Origin: Argopecten irradians
Taxonomy: Eukaryota; Mollusca; Bivalvia; Pectinida; Pectinidae
Assembly (NCBI RefSeq): GCF_041381155.1
Contig: NC_091142.1
Location: 36,505,604-36,569,603, forward strand
DNA length: 64,000 bases
Direction: 5' to 3'
In this document: positions 1 through 12,275 of the stretch, in pieces
Layout: the number at the start of each line of letters is the position of its first letter
Position numbering within the stretch: the first letter of the stretch is position 1
The notes under the pieces: generated by a model
Seen by the model: only the letters and a program-made list of their open reading frames with translations
Told to the model about the DNA's origin: nothing
Databases searched by the model: none
Position numbers and translations under genes: made by a program

Positions 1-373
1 TTGATGTAACTTCATCTTAGCCATAAAGATGTTTCTGAACATTAATATTACTATCGATATTAAAAATTATTTATTGTTTCTGAAAAAACGTATTTTGAGT
101 CTTTTACACAGACCCAGTGTGTGTATTAAAAAGATTAAAGGAAAACCGTTAGTTATGCAAAAATCCGTCTTCGTGGGATAATTTCCATAATTTCAGGAAC
201 TACAGCAAAATAAATTAAATTTGATTCTTACATTTCCGTGCCAGTCCGTATCCATACCGATTATGCTTTGTCGTCTGTTTTGGCAGAGAGATGGAGAGGT
301 GAGGGGGTCGCCTTTCGATTACGATTCATAACTGTGTTTACGTACCTCAAAATAACCTTATCCACCCCGGTAC

Positions 374-442
374 TATATAAAATAAAAAAGGAAAATATAC
401 TAATCTGGAGAAGGCTTTCAGAAACCAATCATGGATATCAAT
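374..442 (+). promoter_or_regulatory. possible TATA box and first coding exon
   Basis: TATATAA lies at 374-380. An ATG at 431 opens a four-codon frame (Met-Asp-Ile-Asn) that runs straight into a strong donor, AAT|GTAAGT, at 442/443. The arrangement fits a short first coding exon. No downstream exon that I recognise follows on the plus strand, so it may be chance. Confidence 0.18.
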
Positions 443-1802
443 GTAAGTAAATTCAGTAGTCGACACATTTCTTACATTTCGTTTCATTCATTTTTCATTT
501 TTAACCAATCGTATATACATTATTTCCGGAATTTTTAACCCTCTATGTGCAAGTTTGATTTATTACGTGATTGTATAGTGTGTTATGGAGATGGAGCCGA
601 AAAAACTGTACAATATGTTGGAGTAAAGAACTAAATCGTAGGCCCGTCAGGGCCGAGATCTGTTTCTTTCTCCAACTCTATTTGCTAACAGTTTGAGGCC
701 TTATCTTCTAAACTTAAAACATAGCAAAGTCTTATGTGGTAATTTAGGTGTACCATTTTATTTCTAATTATACATGCACAAGTTTTTTGCCATTTTCTAT
801 GAGCTCAAGGTAACTTTACCAATGTGCATTCAACCATGACAAATCCAATATAGACAATGGCAACATATAATTACCTTTGCCTGTGTTATATGTGATAAAT
901 ACCATTGAATTAATGAACGGAATGCATGGAGCATTGCTTTTGGGTTTGGACAAACTATCTGTAAATTCACTTATAACTCATGTCCACGACAGTGATGGAC
1001 GGGACATTATATACTTCCTAATCTTAATATTTCGCGTTCTATAATTAATGTGACTTTTATTGCTAAATATTTCTGTCTACAATGTATTGACGTGTGTCAA
1101 AAATGACATGAAACTAGACTTACAATTTAGACGTTTGTTTGAAAGCCTCCCCTTGACTAAATGGATCGCATATAATAGTAATTTTCCAGGCTAGTTCAAA
1201 ACAGTCGGTGCCCCCCAGAACTATACATTTGCATTCAGAGGCCTTAAAATTTCGACCTCTCTAAGGGGACAATCTTGCGGATTTATTTATTCCACTGTGC
1301 CAATTTTCATTCAACACAAGCCAAATGGAATTTATTTAGGTGGTGACATTCTGAAATATTGTTGATAAACCAAAATCAAAATAAGTGTGTACAAAAACTA
1401 CAGTTGTAGATGATTTGGAAATTAAAAATCGAAAAGTGTTGGTACAAAAACAAGGTTTTCAAGAAAGCGGAAATTGGATTAAATGACGCCAGATAAGTGT
1501 TAAATGGTGAATTCCATAATAAGGAGGAAAAAAAACTCGATATGGGGACATATACAAGAAAAAATTAGAAATTCTGTGGATGTGTTAAATCTGTTCCAAT
1601 AGATGGCATTTTTTTATTTAGAGGCATTAAATTCTCTTCATATTCATGTTGTGTGGGATTTTACTTCCCCCGCTTAATTTGGATTTAAAAATTATGAAAT
1701 ATTCCGGCAGGTTGTGCTGTGTTAACTTAATTCAAGGGATTATGCCCGAGACCATTGGAGAATATTACTCACCCTCATTGTGTAACTTCTTCGCATAAGT
1801 TA

Positions 1803-1869
1803 CCTTTTACTGTCTTATTAAGTGGGATCTGTCTTACATTAGAGTCACTATTCCTAAGACAGTAAAAGG
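1803..1869. repeat. short perfect inverted repeat (hairpin)
   Basis: CCTTTTACTGTCTTA at 1803-1817 is the exact reverse complement of 1855-1869, with a 37-nt loop between them. It could be the remnant of a foldback element or a transcribed hairpin. No flanking gene is visible. Confidence 0.6.
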
Positions 1870-3571
1870 AAACATACACGGGGACAGTTAGCAGGTAATG
1901 GTCCATTCAAATCCTGGAGGCGTTAAAAGTACTGAGAAACAACAATAGATGATACGCATCACAAACTATGTAGTTAAGACCCAATTATTCAAACACATTT
2001 TTCTTAGCACTCGGAATAAAGGGAATGGGACGATCTGGTTCGCCAGCCTGCTGTCGGTGTATTGTGAGGTTGGATGTGTTGCTTGGTGTCGTCGGCGGCA
2101 TGTTTCAGTGATATAAAAACACTTTCTAAAGACTCTTCCAATATACGACACAAAGATACCAAAGTTCTCCCAAAACACTCCACCAGCACTTTCCATAAGG
2201 CAATGCACACCCCATATTTGGGAGGCCGTCCTTATATGACACTTTATGTTAATAGGACCCCGTTAATTATTCAGACAAACGAATCAAACACATTTTCAAT
2301 TGGTTTAATATGTTGTTACTAAACTCAAATGCGTTTTCATTACAATGGTGTTTGATACGGCATACCTTACAAATAAACAGGCATAGAAAGACGGGAAAGA
2401 AATTGTCTCGTAAAATTCTTCATGTTGGTCTTGGGTTGTGGAACAATGCAATACCCATCAAATCTCATCCTTTCATAATAATCTATCCAATTATTGTTCA
2501 TAAATCATTTAAGGAATTTGTGCACTCAAATCTACACTTCAATGCGTTGTCAACTATGTCAATAAATCGAAATGTCAATGTATTAAAAATAAAAATATCA
2601 AAATACGCTCTACTCTGCAATTATGATCGTTATATGATGTCTTGCGTGCTGAAGTTCACACTCACATCTTCACGAATTAAATAACTATCGCGCTATTGCT
2701 ACGCGCGCGCTCTCTGTTATTTTTTGAGACGGTCAGTGGCGGTGTTTGAAATTGATCTCGAAATGGTTCAATGGGGCGGCCGGCTTCCTTGTGGAAACGT
2801 GCGTAGCTATAAACTACTCGGTCGAACAACCTGAAACAGATCTAAATATAACCCCCTTTTGAAGTTAAGACTTACCCCATCCATCTCAGCTCGCACAGCG
2901 CTACAAAAAAAGTTGGAATGGTATTAAATCTAATAATGGTGGAAACGTATTTAATAAATGATAAGAGATAAGGGATGGACTTGCCCCATATCTTGCCAAC
3001 ATCTTGCATTGTATTACTTGATAGGCACGCTGTCGAGATTTATCAAAAAGTAAGACAATCGGTTATCGCTTGTGGAATATGGCACTATCGCTCTCATGGT
3101 CTAAAAGCGTTGAAATTTTTTTGGCCTCATTGCCTGTCCGAACGGAGACTCGATTCAAAAGTTAGAACTAGTGGTGGGTGGGGGGATAGATGTTAGAGCT
3201 TATATAGCAACGAGCTGAGTCTTTACCTTACTAATTCAGGCAAGCAATTGCCACTTTTACGACACTTAATAACGTCTGTGTACGATTCTAAGATATTTGA
3301 CTGTCAGTAAGTTACGTTGATATCCGCCTTTGCTCGATTTAACTGTATGGAAAGAGTCTTAACGACATGTAGGCTCTGGATACTCTCATGATTATTGAAC
3401 CCTATCCGTTAGTAATAATTGTTAATAAACAATAATTGACCGTTATGTCAATAAAGTATGTGCTTGTTTTATACAAAGTAGTTTTAACACCCCCTGTTGT
3501 TTATTCTGTATCAAATTGTGTGAAAAGTACGTATAACATGTAATGGCAAACGTTACTAGCATGACTTAATG

Positions 3572-3934
3572 TTAAAGATGCTCCACCGCTGACAAATGGT
3601 AATTTTTCACTATAATAACCAGCAGCAGACGATTTAGTATTTTTCTTCAGTTACAAAAGTTACTTACTTTACACCATTACCACCATTGAAAAAGATTTAG
3701 CTTCTAATTTTACTTGAAGTTAAAAATATGAAAAATAATTAATTGCATCCCGAAAAAATTCTGTGACACTATATCCTATATGGAATGAAGTACTGATTGT
3801 GCATGCATCAAAGGCAAAATAAAAAAAAAATATGATTTTTGTGTTTATTAGACATATATACACACTATTAAATACTAATTACTGTTCAAATTATGAATAT
3901 TATTTATGCGTTGTCGCCGATGGAGCATCTTTAA
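3572..3934. mobile_element. MITE-like element, family B, copy 1
   Basis: This 363-bp segment is bounded by TTAA on both sides. Its ends are imperfect inverted repeats: it starts TTAAAGATGCTCCACCGC and ends with CGATGGAGCATCTTTAA. It has no coding capacity. Two further relatives lie at 39391-39733 and 38767-39149, and the interiors share blocks such as CTTCAGTTACAAAAGTTACT and TCCTATATGGAATGAAGTAC. TTAA at both ends matches the target preference of piggyBac-type transposases (family knowledge). The autonomous partner is not in the window. Confidence 0.75.
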
Positions 3935-6389
3935 GGAAGTAAATATCATAATTACCTTTATTTTAAAGTAACGCAATGAAATGATACACATTCTGTAGTT
4001 AATGTGCCTTGAGTTTTTGTTTAAGAACATCTTGGTTAGTTTGGCAACACATGTAAAAAAAATACAGTCTATATGAAAGAATCCAAAAACGTAAATAGAT
4101 ATGGTGATGCTTTGTCCTTAGTTTAATATAGAATGGCATGCAAATAAATACTGTTATTTACAACTCTTTATGATTTAACCAAACCTCAAAATGATTCACC
4201 AAGAAATAGATACAATGCAGAGTCAGTAGATTTCGTCGGGGTATATATAAGTTTACGATGTCTTGAGCACTTATTGAGATCACCAAAACCTCATCCACAA
4301 ATAACATATTGGTATATTCAAATGCCGTCATACTCTGTGTTCCGACTATCACAAACTGCTGTTGAAATCGTATATTTCCAGGCATACAAACCCGTGTTTC
4401 ATTTGCATGAAATATTTTTAAAATGTATAAACCGCGCTAATTCTTGCATTACTAGCATGTATTCTCTCGACACTATATGGATTTACTAATACGTTGGGGT
4501 TTGCACCGTGCTTCCCGTAGTCGGATCTTGTTTTATCATGTATTGTTCAAATGGCAATAGCAACTTGATTTAAAAAATGGTTCAATATGTAATGCTTTGT
4601 CATAAAGCAATCAATATCGTTTGTTTTCTTTCTTTCTTTCTTCTCTTTATGTCATGCTTTTGTAATATTACCTAGTAAACTTTTACTAATGGAAATGTTA
4701 TTAAAACGTATTGACTTATTATATGTCAGTAAACACAGGTTTTGCTGACCGTGGACACATTCCTCTCAATGCATGCATCTAACCTTCAACACTATTTTGC
4801 AACGGTCCTTGATTTTAATAACAAAAAAGTGCTGATGTACCCAATGGCGTAATAAAGTATTCCTATATCATTTGAAGTGAATAATTCTTGTTTTGATCTA
4901 AATATGTTTATTCATTACCTTTGGTACTTAAATACCTACCGTTATAACTTTGAACCGTCGTGCCCCGTCTGCTCCACCCAGGCCGGTGTAATTGCATTAA
5001 TGCCGCCGCAATGCGCATCTATTGTAAGAAGAGGAATGGGCATGTACATCTTTATGGTAGCTCTGAGAGATTATGTAGATTTAAGTGATCACAATTCTAA
5101 AGTATTTGCATCGATTATTGCCATATGCAGTCCACGGTAGGTTTTCAATGCTTAATGTGTGAGATTTGCAGAGGCTTAGTGTTGGTGCTGCAATGGAACT
5201 TCATCAGGATTCACTGATAATAACAGTTTACAATAGAGGACGTATACAATCTCGGGAGTATAATCCTTGCGTCCGGCGTAGATCGAATTTGCACATCAAA
5301 CTTCTATTGAGATCTACATCGACATCTTATTCTATCATTTTCAAAAATAGAATCTGTCTAATGTGTTGTAAACAGAGGAATGAAACCATAAAGTTCTGCC
5401 TGATACGTATATATGCAAAAGTGTGTCATTTTAATGAGACGAAATCCCCTACCAAAAGCCACATATCGCGATATTTTCGGCCCTTTGATTAAAGTCCCAT
5501 TATGTTTTGGGAAAAATTATCGTCATAAAGTACCAACATTTGCTGAATGAGCGTATATCCATATGAAAATATCATCTAATAAAAGTTGTCCAACGTTTCC
5601 AAAGTTGTATATTTTTATTTATTTACCAAATATAACTGAATGTAAATATTATCTATTAATCGAAAAGGATCTGGTTACATTTACAATTTACACCGAAAGT
5701 CACCAGCAGGGGCAAAATCATCACATCATCCGACTGAATTCATGTGAATTACATGTCTCATTTGATCACTTCCAAGCCTTTTTTCGTCTTAAGCGGTTAT
5801 TTTGATATTGTTCTTATAATCTATGATAGCCTGTTTTAAGAATACGCCTGAAGTACAAGAGTTAAATTTTCAACTCATTTTTTATACGAAAACTATTTTT
5901 ATCATAAAGGGGCCATTGCTTTTTTGTGTCTCACTAATGTGCATTAACACGTACACCCCTGCCTTAGGTCTTGATCATGAACGCCAAACCGCGTGGTCAG
6001 TCCTTTGTGGTCAAGAAAATCTCAATCTGTCGCTTTTATTGATATATTCAAATGGCATGGTTGGGATGCATGCGATTTCATTTGCTTGCAACCATTACCT
6101 TTTAGTGACCTGCCAAATTGATGATGTTTCATTTGTACTCGATTGTACAGAGTTCGTCGACAGACTTGTATAGTTGATTCATGTTGTAATAAGCTAGTTG
6201 TTAAGCTGTAATAAAACTCATAGTCTACCGGCCTTGTACGGAATAACGTCCACTCGGCTCCGTCTTTGGGGGATTCGCATCCTGACAGGAAAACGCTTTC
6301 TCGTCGTTAAATCAACATTTACAATTTTGTTTTAGTTTTTATTTGCCTTTTCTTATCCTGATGTTTTAGATTCAGTTCTTGTTTATATT
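3935..6389. other. gene-poor stretch
   Basis: There is no coding sequence I recognise. Open frames at about 4877-5140 and 5166-5492 carry no motif and resemble random AT-rich frames. A short TTTC microsatellite sits near 4625-4645. The sequence near 6305-6395 resembles 35130-35200 and is part of a dispersed repeat. Confidence 0.45.
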
Positions 6390-6393
6390 CTAA

Positions 6394-7130
6394 CCATTTC
6401 AGTACCCAAACTTATCAAGAATTCATTCTTTTAATGAAAAACATAACATGCCAATAGAAATTTTATACTTAGCATCCTTTGATTTATCATTATATGAGCA
6501 ATATAAGGATATATGATTTTTCTTGAAAAAAACTATCCCACGGTAATTTACCATTCAGTTGACAACTTTACCTGTCATGGATTTTTTCGAAATATTAAAA
6601 ATAGGTATCTTACATAATGTTTCAAGGCGTTACTTAAAATATTTAGTGTAAAAGAACCGGAAAACTAGGTAAACTGCTTCCGTTAAAACTCTGTTCAGCT
6701 ACAAATTCTTCTATTGAAGTACCCTATCTTTTGGGATTTAAGATTTTTTTCTTAATGCGATAAATTATAACATTTCAGTGCCTGATATTAACAGAAAATC
6801 ATTTCATTAATGAAAACATATCATTTTAATAGAAATAAAATAGTTTGCACCCTTTGATTTATCATTATATGAGCTATATAAGGATTTATTATTTTTCTTG
6901 AAAAAAATATATCACGGTAATTTGTCTTTTAGATGACAACTATACCGGGCATGATTTTTTTTTGATTTTTTTTTGAAATTTTGAATATAATTTTTCTAAC
7001 ATTATGTGCTAAAAAGTCTCTACATATTTTTGGTGTACAAGAACTGGAAATGGGTATAACATTTTGGTGAAAATTTGATATTGCTAAAACTAGACCTCCG
7101 ACCAAGAACCTGTAAAAAATGTATATTTCA
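6394..7130 (+). repeat. local tandem duplication of about 370 bp
   Basis: Two diverged copies lie head to tail, about 6394-6765 and 6770-7130. The clearest shared blocks are the stretch starting CCTTTGATTTATCATTATA (6477 and 6851) followed by TTTTTCTTGAAAAAAA, and the block around TGACAACT. Flanking parts align more weakly. No coding function is visible. Confidence 0.6.
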
Positions 7131-7441
7131 AATTTTTAAGTTACATATGTCTAGTCAAAATTTGCGGAAATGTATACTTTTGAGAACATGATATCGGTTT
7201 TTGAAATTGAGCATTAATTTGATATAGTTTTGGACCTAAAAGTGAACCCTCGTGTACAACTCGGGAGGGCAACATTAAATCATCCCTAGCACAGGCCCCT
7301 TGGACCTTTTGAATTATGTAAAGGTATCTTACAGGTTCTCTCTCATAGTACCACAATATGTACCTGGGTTTAGTTAAATTGGTTCGTAGGCAAAATTCAA
7401 TGGTAGGTGTAACAGGTGCTTTAAGATGCTTTTTATCACAT

Positions 7442-8045
7442 TGTTACGACCAAGAATAACAATGTTCACAACTCCACGAGGAAAAATGAATGTCCACAGA
7501 TAATTTGTAAAGTGCGATGCAATATGAATAAATCCACACAATGCGTTGTAATAATCCACAGAAAAAGTCACCATAGCTCTCCCAATAGAATCTAATATGG
7601 CGCTGTACAATTCTTGATATGTCTAATTACAGGTCTCATTACAGTTCTGATTAGCCTTGGACAGTTGGAGTATATATAGCTTAACCCTAATTCAAGAATA
7701 TTGGAGAACCTTCTACTTCTAGAAATATCTAACTAAAACAGTAAACAAATAAACACACAGAACTTTCTGGAAATAGATCATTCTATAGATCCCTACTTAT
7801 AATCAACATAATGACAAACATGAATGTTTATTCATGTTATTATTCAAGAAAGTTCTATAACCTAAATTAATTATATGACCTTCTTATAATCAACATGTTG
7901 GCAAACATGAATGCTTATACATGTTATTATTCAAGAAAGTTCTATAACCTAAACTTATGATATGACCTAGGATGTATTGATAATATAGCTATAGGAGTTA
8001 TCTCCTTTATCTAATAACTACATGTATTTAGTGTCATACATAACA
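7442..8045 (-). mobile_element. 3' LTR of the gypsy element
   Basis: On the plus strand the LTR starts TGTTACGACCAAGAATAACA and ends near CATACATAACA, so both termini are TG...CA. A purine-rich tract (minus strand AAGGATGGG) abuts it on the internal side as a polypurine tract. It is homologous to 16229-16751 over most of its length. It carries an internal tandem duplication of about 90 bp (two CTTATAATCAACAT blocks near 7798 and 7884) that the 16.2-kb copy lacks. Confidence 0.75.
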
Positions 8046-8104
8046 CACCCATCCTTAAAGAAAAGAAAGTTTTCTTGAAGAGGAAACTTTCTTGACATAT
8101 CAAG

Positions 8105-8535
8105 TAACATTTAAGTTCTTGATAAAGCATCAGCTATAATATTGTCTTTCCCTTTGATATGTTTGATCTCAAGATTGTACGCTTGCAAAGTCAAACTCCA
8201 CCTGAGAATTCTTTGATTTTTGTTTTTCATTTTCCAAATGAATGTCAAAGGGTTGTGGTCGGTGAAGACCAACACAGGCACAACTGTAGTGCAGAGATAC
8301 ACATCAAATTGGTTCAAGGACAAAATCAAGGCTAAACATTCTTTCTCAATGGTTGAATAATTTCTCTGGTGTTTGTTCAAACTTTTTCGAGAAACAACAA
8401 ATTGGATGGTCAATTTGTTCAGAACCTTTTCGCATCAAAACAGCACCAATACCTACATCGCTGGCGTCAACAAACGGTTTAAACTGTTTATTAAAATCTG
8501 GAGCAGTCAGAAATGGTGTATTTGATAGTATGGCT
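8105..8535 (-). pseudogene. gypsy RNase H domain
   Basis: Minus-strand frames encode a Ty3/gypsy RNase H. It starts with VDASDVGIGAVL near 8450-8490. After a frame change it continues through NYSTIEKECLALI, VLVFTDHNPLTFI and IKGKDNIIADALSR, with the stop just before the 3' LTR. The aspartate and glutamate of DAS and EKE and the TDHNPL block are the family's catalytic and conserved residues. RNase H would remove RNA from the cDNA hybrid during reverse transcription. The frameshift near 8410 makes it non-functional as it stands. Confidence 0.85.
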
Positions 8536-8539
8536 TTTC

Positions 8540-9345
8540 AATATCTCAAAGGCAGACTTACAGCTGACCAGACAAATTTGACATTTTTCTTTAAACAAAG
8601 CAGTAAGTGGAGGGGAAATTTTGACAAAATTTTCTGTAGTATCCAGCCATACCAAGAAATCTCATCAGCTCTCTCTTGCCTCCAGGGAGCTGAAAAATCT
8701 ATAATTGATTCTACTTTGGCCTGAACAGGTTTAACCTGCCCCTGTTCTACAACATGGCCTAAAAATTCAACAATTGCATGACCAAAATTCACATTTCAGT
8801 ACGTTTACAGTCGATTTCATGGTAGCGAGTCTCTCGAAGAATTCGCGAATCCTGCGTAAATGGTCTTCCCACGTGTCGTGGTAGTTGATAACGTCATCAA
8901 TGTATCCATCACACCCTTCCAGGTCTGATATCACGCTGTTAAGACGTTGAAATGTTGCCGGGGCATTCTTCATACCAAACGGCATACCTTTGTACTGGTT
9001 ACAAACCTTGTGAGGTTACAAATGCCGACACTTCTTTAGCTCTTTCTGTTAATGTCACTTGCAAATATCCTTTCAGCAGGTCAAACTTGCTTACATACTT
9101 GACTTTGCAGACTTTGTCATAACACGAGTCAATCCTTGGAATTGGATAAGAGTCTATTTTACTGACAGAGTTTATTTTGCTGAAGTCAGTACAGAACCGG
9201 TATGTCTTGTCTGGCTTTGGCACCAGAACACATAGAGAGCTCCATTCACTTTGCAATAATATCATTTTCCAACATGTATGGAATTTCTTTCTTTAAGTGT
9301 TCGTCTTTCAAAGGATGTTGCTTGACAGGTGGCGCATCGCATACA
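8540..9345 (-). pseudogene. gypsy reverse transcriptase domain
   Basis: The domain is spread over three minus-strand frames. The first block has LVPKPDKTYRFCTDFSKINS and KFDLLKGYLQVTL. The second has MPFGMKNAPATFQRL and the polymerase box as YIDDV, carrying the catalytic aspartates. The third has EFLGHVVEQGQVKPV, the connection region. Frame breaks occur near 9265, 9000 and 8790, so the domain is dead. It lies downstream of integrase on the same strand, which sets the Gmr1-like order. It is too diverged for me to place in a named family. Confidence 0.88.
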
Positions 9346-9421
9346 TCCACGTCGTGATAGATAGCATCTGTTTTGCCTAGTGTATCCGGAAACAAATGTT
9401 TATACTCAAGTATCAGATTTT

Positions 9422-10530
9422 TCAGTTCATTTCGTTCCTTTTCCGATAGATGACATAGTTTTCTTGTCCCAAGTTCGCGAGCACATCTGAGTTCCGTAAC
9501 TTAACACTACAGTCTAAATTTACATGTTGTACACCACCATTAAAGTCTAATTTATAAATATCGGCTGTAGTTTCACTTTGTGATGGTACATAGGCCAAAG
9601 TAGCAATAGGTTGAGAGGTCTTGCTTTCTTCTCTATCTACATATTTCATAGGCATATTAACATGACATAATTGAGTTTTCTTGCGCCTCCCTGGAGTTTG
9701 TACAATGTAGTTAACATCATCGACCTTTTTCTCAACAACATAAGGTCCAAAATATCTAGCTTGCAAAGGCTGACCCGGTATTGGTAATAGAGCCAAAATT
9801 TTGTCACCTGGATCAAAACTTCTTGCACGGGCATCTTTATCATACCATGTTTTCATTTTGGTTTGAGTATCGGCCAAACACAAGTTCAAAGGGACTGAAG
9901 CCAAGAGATTCTTGTACAGATTCTCTAACGCCAAACAACATGTGTATACCTTCGTCCCAATCTCTTTTGTTTTCAAAACAATAAGATCTCATCATATTCT
10001 TCAATGTCTGATGAAAACGTTCTAAAGCACCCTGAGACTCTGGATGATAAGCACTAGACTTATACTGCTTGATCTGGAGCTGGTACATGACTTGTTGAAA
10101 AATACCAGACATGAAATTCGAACCTTGGTCCGATTGGACAGCTTTTGGAAGATCAACCAGTGCAAAGAATTTAACCAAAGCCTTGACTATGTTAGGGACC
10201 TTAATATTCCTGTGTGGAATGGCTTCAGGGAAGCGTGTGGAAGCACACTTAATAGTTAAAAGATACTCATTCCCAGACGTAGTTTTGGGTAGAGGACCTA
10301 CACAGTCTATAATGACTCTACTAAATGGTTCATCAAATGCTGGAATGGGGTGCAGAGGTGCCACAGGGATTTTTCTGAATAGGTTTCCCTACCACCTGAC
10401 AAGTATGACAAGACCTATAAAAATCAGCCACATCCCGTTTCAATTTGGGCCAAAAGAAGTAATCTAAGATCCTGTTATAAGTCTTGGTCACACTTAGATG
10501 CCCTGCCATATGTAGGTCATGAGACAAACT
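9422..10530 (-). pseudogene. gypsy integrase
   Basis: Three integrase parts lie in order on the minus strand. The H2C2 zinc-binding segment is about 10400-10527 (GHLSVTKTYNRIL, then CHTCQVVGKP). The DDE catalytic core is about 9880-10364, with VIIDCVGPLP, VQSDQGSNF and SAYHPESQGALERFHQ; 35 residues separate the second aspartate from the glutamate, the expected D35E spacing. The GPY/F-type C-terminal segment is about 9620-9780 (ARYFGPYVVEKKV, LCHVNM). The core has all three acidic residues, but the parts lie in different frames. Confidence 0.88.
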
Positions 10531-10929
10531 CAGAATATCTTGCCTATACCTCGGTGGGACAACTATTTGATTGACAACCTTCCAGTCTTATTCGGGAGCC
10601 ACATCAGGGAGGCGCCACTTGCGCATCAACACACCTGACTTATAGGAAGTAACAAACTGGGACTTTCTCAGCCTCTTCCTTACTCAAAGCCCGATTACAC
10701 AATAAGAAGATTTCAGGATCTTTTTCCTGTTCTACTATAAGCTCCTCTCTAAACAAAGATGATTTACTCATCATATCAGCCAAAGAAGAAGTTCTGGTGT
10801 AACACCAATGGTGACAGGCCCAGTTACCAAGTCTGACTTTAAATAAACACAATGGAGAGGCACATTAACAAAACCTAACTCTACACCTTGAAGCAAAACA
10901 CTACTACCACATGAGGTCTCCTCAGACAA

Positions 10930-11268
10930 AGGCACTAGCCATCTAATATCAGAGAATGAGAAGCCCAGTATCTCGCAAAATCTTCACAGGTTTCAAGTTG
11001 GTGATATCACTAGTAAGTGAAACAAAACCTTCAGAAATGAAGAGAGGTACTTATCCAAGACGCTATCAGACTCTGACCTCTTAATCTCAACAGACACTTT
11101 AGAATCTTCCACAATATCACTAAGTTTCTGACTAGGTTTTGACATAGCTAGCACAGAAGGAACTGACTGTTTACGCCTTTGCTCCTTAAGCTGGAGAGAA
11201 TAACATTCAGACATAGCATGTCCTACTTTCTTGCAGTAATTACAAAAAGGACCAGAAGGAGACCCCAC
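10930..11268 (-). pseudogene. gypsy zinc knuckle and aspartic protease remnant
   Basis: A CCHC zinc knuckle, CNYCKKVGHAMSEC, is encoded near 11200-11250 and would bind the packaged RNA. Further down the minus strand, near 10945-10975, an RDTG protease active site appears. A one-base loss just after DTG throws the following residues out of frame. The protease would have matured Gag-Pol. Confidence 0.7.
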
Positions 11269-11399
11269 ACCTGCCCTATGATCTATTTTAGAATCATACT
11301 TAGTCTTATCACCTAATTTAGGTTTGTCTTACGTATTAGGAGAACCACTAAAGGTTGGGTTCCTAGTTTGATAAGATTTACTAGTACCTGTGGTACTGT

Positions 11400-12275
11400 T
11401 TTTGTCTTGAGAACTGTTTTAAAAAAATGAGCCTTTGTGGGTGAGAGCGTAATCATCAGTAATTGTAGCTGCTTCATTAAGTGTTTTAATTTTGTGGACA
11501 CAACGTTTAAACTCCTCTGTCAACAATAATTGCCTCAATTTACCGAAATCGACATCAATTTCTTTAGAATCACACCACCTATTAAACAATTGTCCTTTTT
11601 CTCTGGCAAATTCTACATGAGTTTGTTCATCTCTCTTCCTCGAGTTTCGAAATTTCTGGCGGTAAGCCTCAGGAACTAACTCATAAGCTTTAAAAATAGC
11701 TTTCTTGACTAAGTGGTAATTTGAAATGTCATCTACAGAAAAAGAAGAATAAATGTCTCTAGCTTTACCAATCAAGACACTCTGAAGAAGCATTGTAAGC
11801 TTATCTTCAGGCCATTTCATACTGTCAGCTATTTCCTCAAAATGCAGAAAATACTTGTCAACTTCTTTCGCTTGAAAAGGGGGAACTAACCTAATGTTTC
11901 TACTAACATCAAAACCTCTGTTTCCTTGTAAACCCTTAAAAGTTGGAGTACTTGAACCGTCTTGAGAAGCTAGTTCTAATTCTTTAATTCTAAGTTTCTG
12001 TTTCATCTTGAATTTTCTGCTTCTCTATTTCTAACATGTGATCTCTCTCGATCTTTTTTCTTTCAAAGAATTCTCTTTCGATTTCTTTTTCTCTTAACTC
12101 TCCTACTTTGTCATTTTCTTTTTCTCTTAACTCCATCTCTTTCATTTCCTTCTTTTTGTCTATTTCCATTTGTCTTAGTTTCATTTCATGTTCAAGTTCC
12201 ATTTGCCTAATTTGAATTTCTGAACTGACTGTTTCCTCTATACTATCTAATGCACTAGAGTCAAATTTTGCCATT
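11400..12275 (-). pseudogene. gypsy gag (capsid) region
   Basis: The minus-strand frame opens at a Met-Ala-Lys-Phe start near 12273. It runs through a highly charged coiled-coil segment rich in Glu, Lys, Arg and Met. After a frame change near 12000 it enters a SCAN-like capsid segment: RLVPPFQAKEVDKYFLHFEE, LLQSVLIGKARDIYSSFS, AYELVPEAYRQKFRN and EFAREKGQLFNRWC. These blocks are typical of gag of this element group in fish and invertebrates (recalled, not searched). The frame ends near 11420. Confidence 0.8.

Larger units (their letters stand above)
1..3571. other. gene-poor AT-rich stretch
   Basis: I see no recognisable coding exon. Open frames here are short and show no protein-family motif. 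The stretch contains a possible TATA box with a four-codon exon near 374-442 and a perfect 15-bp stem at 1803-1869. About 2010-2230 looks like a dispersed repeat I associate with bivalve genomes; that is memory only, because no second copy lies in this window. Confidence 0.5.

Noticed and set aside
2310..2684. Possible C-terminal end of a LINE reverse transcriptase (LGLWNNAIP, FKEFVHSNL)
   Set aside because: The resemblance to the usual LWN...IP...FK pattern is too short, and no RT core lies upstream.
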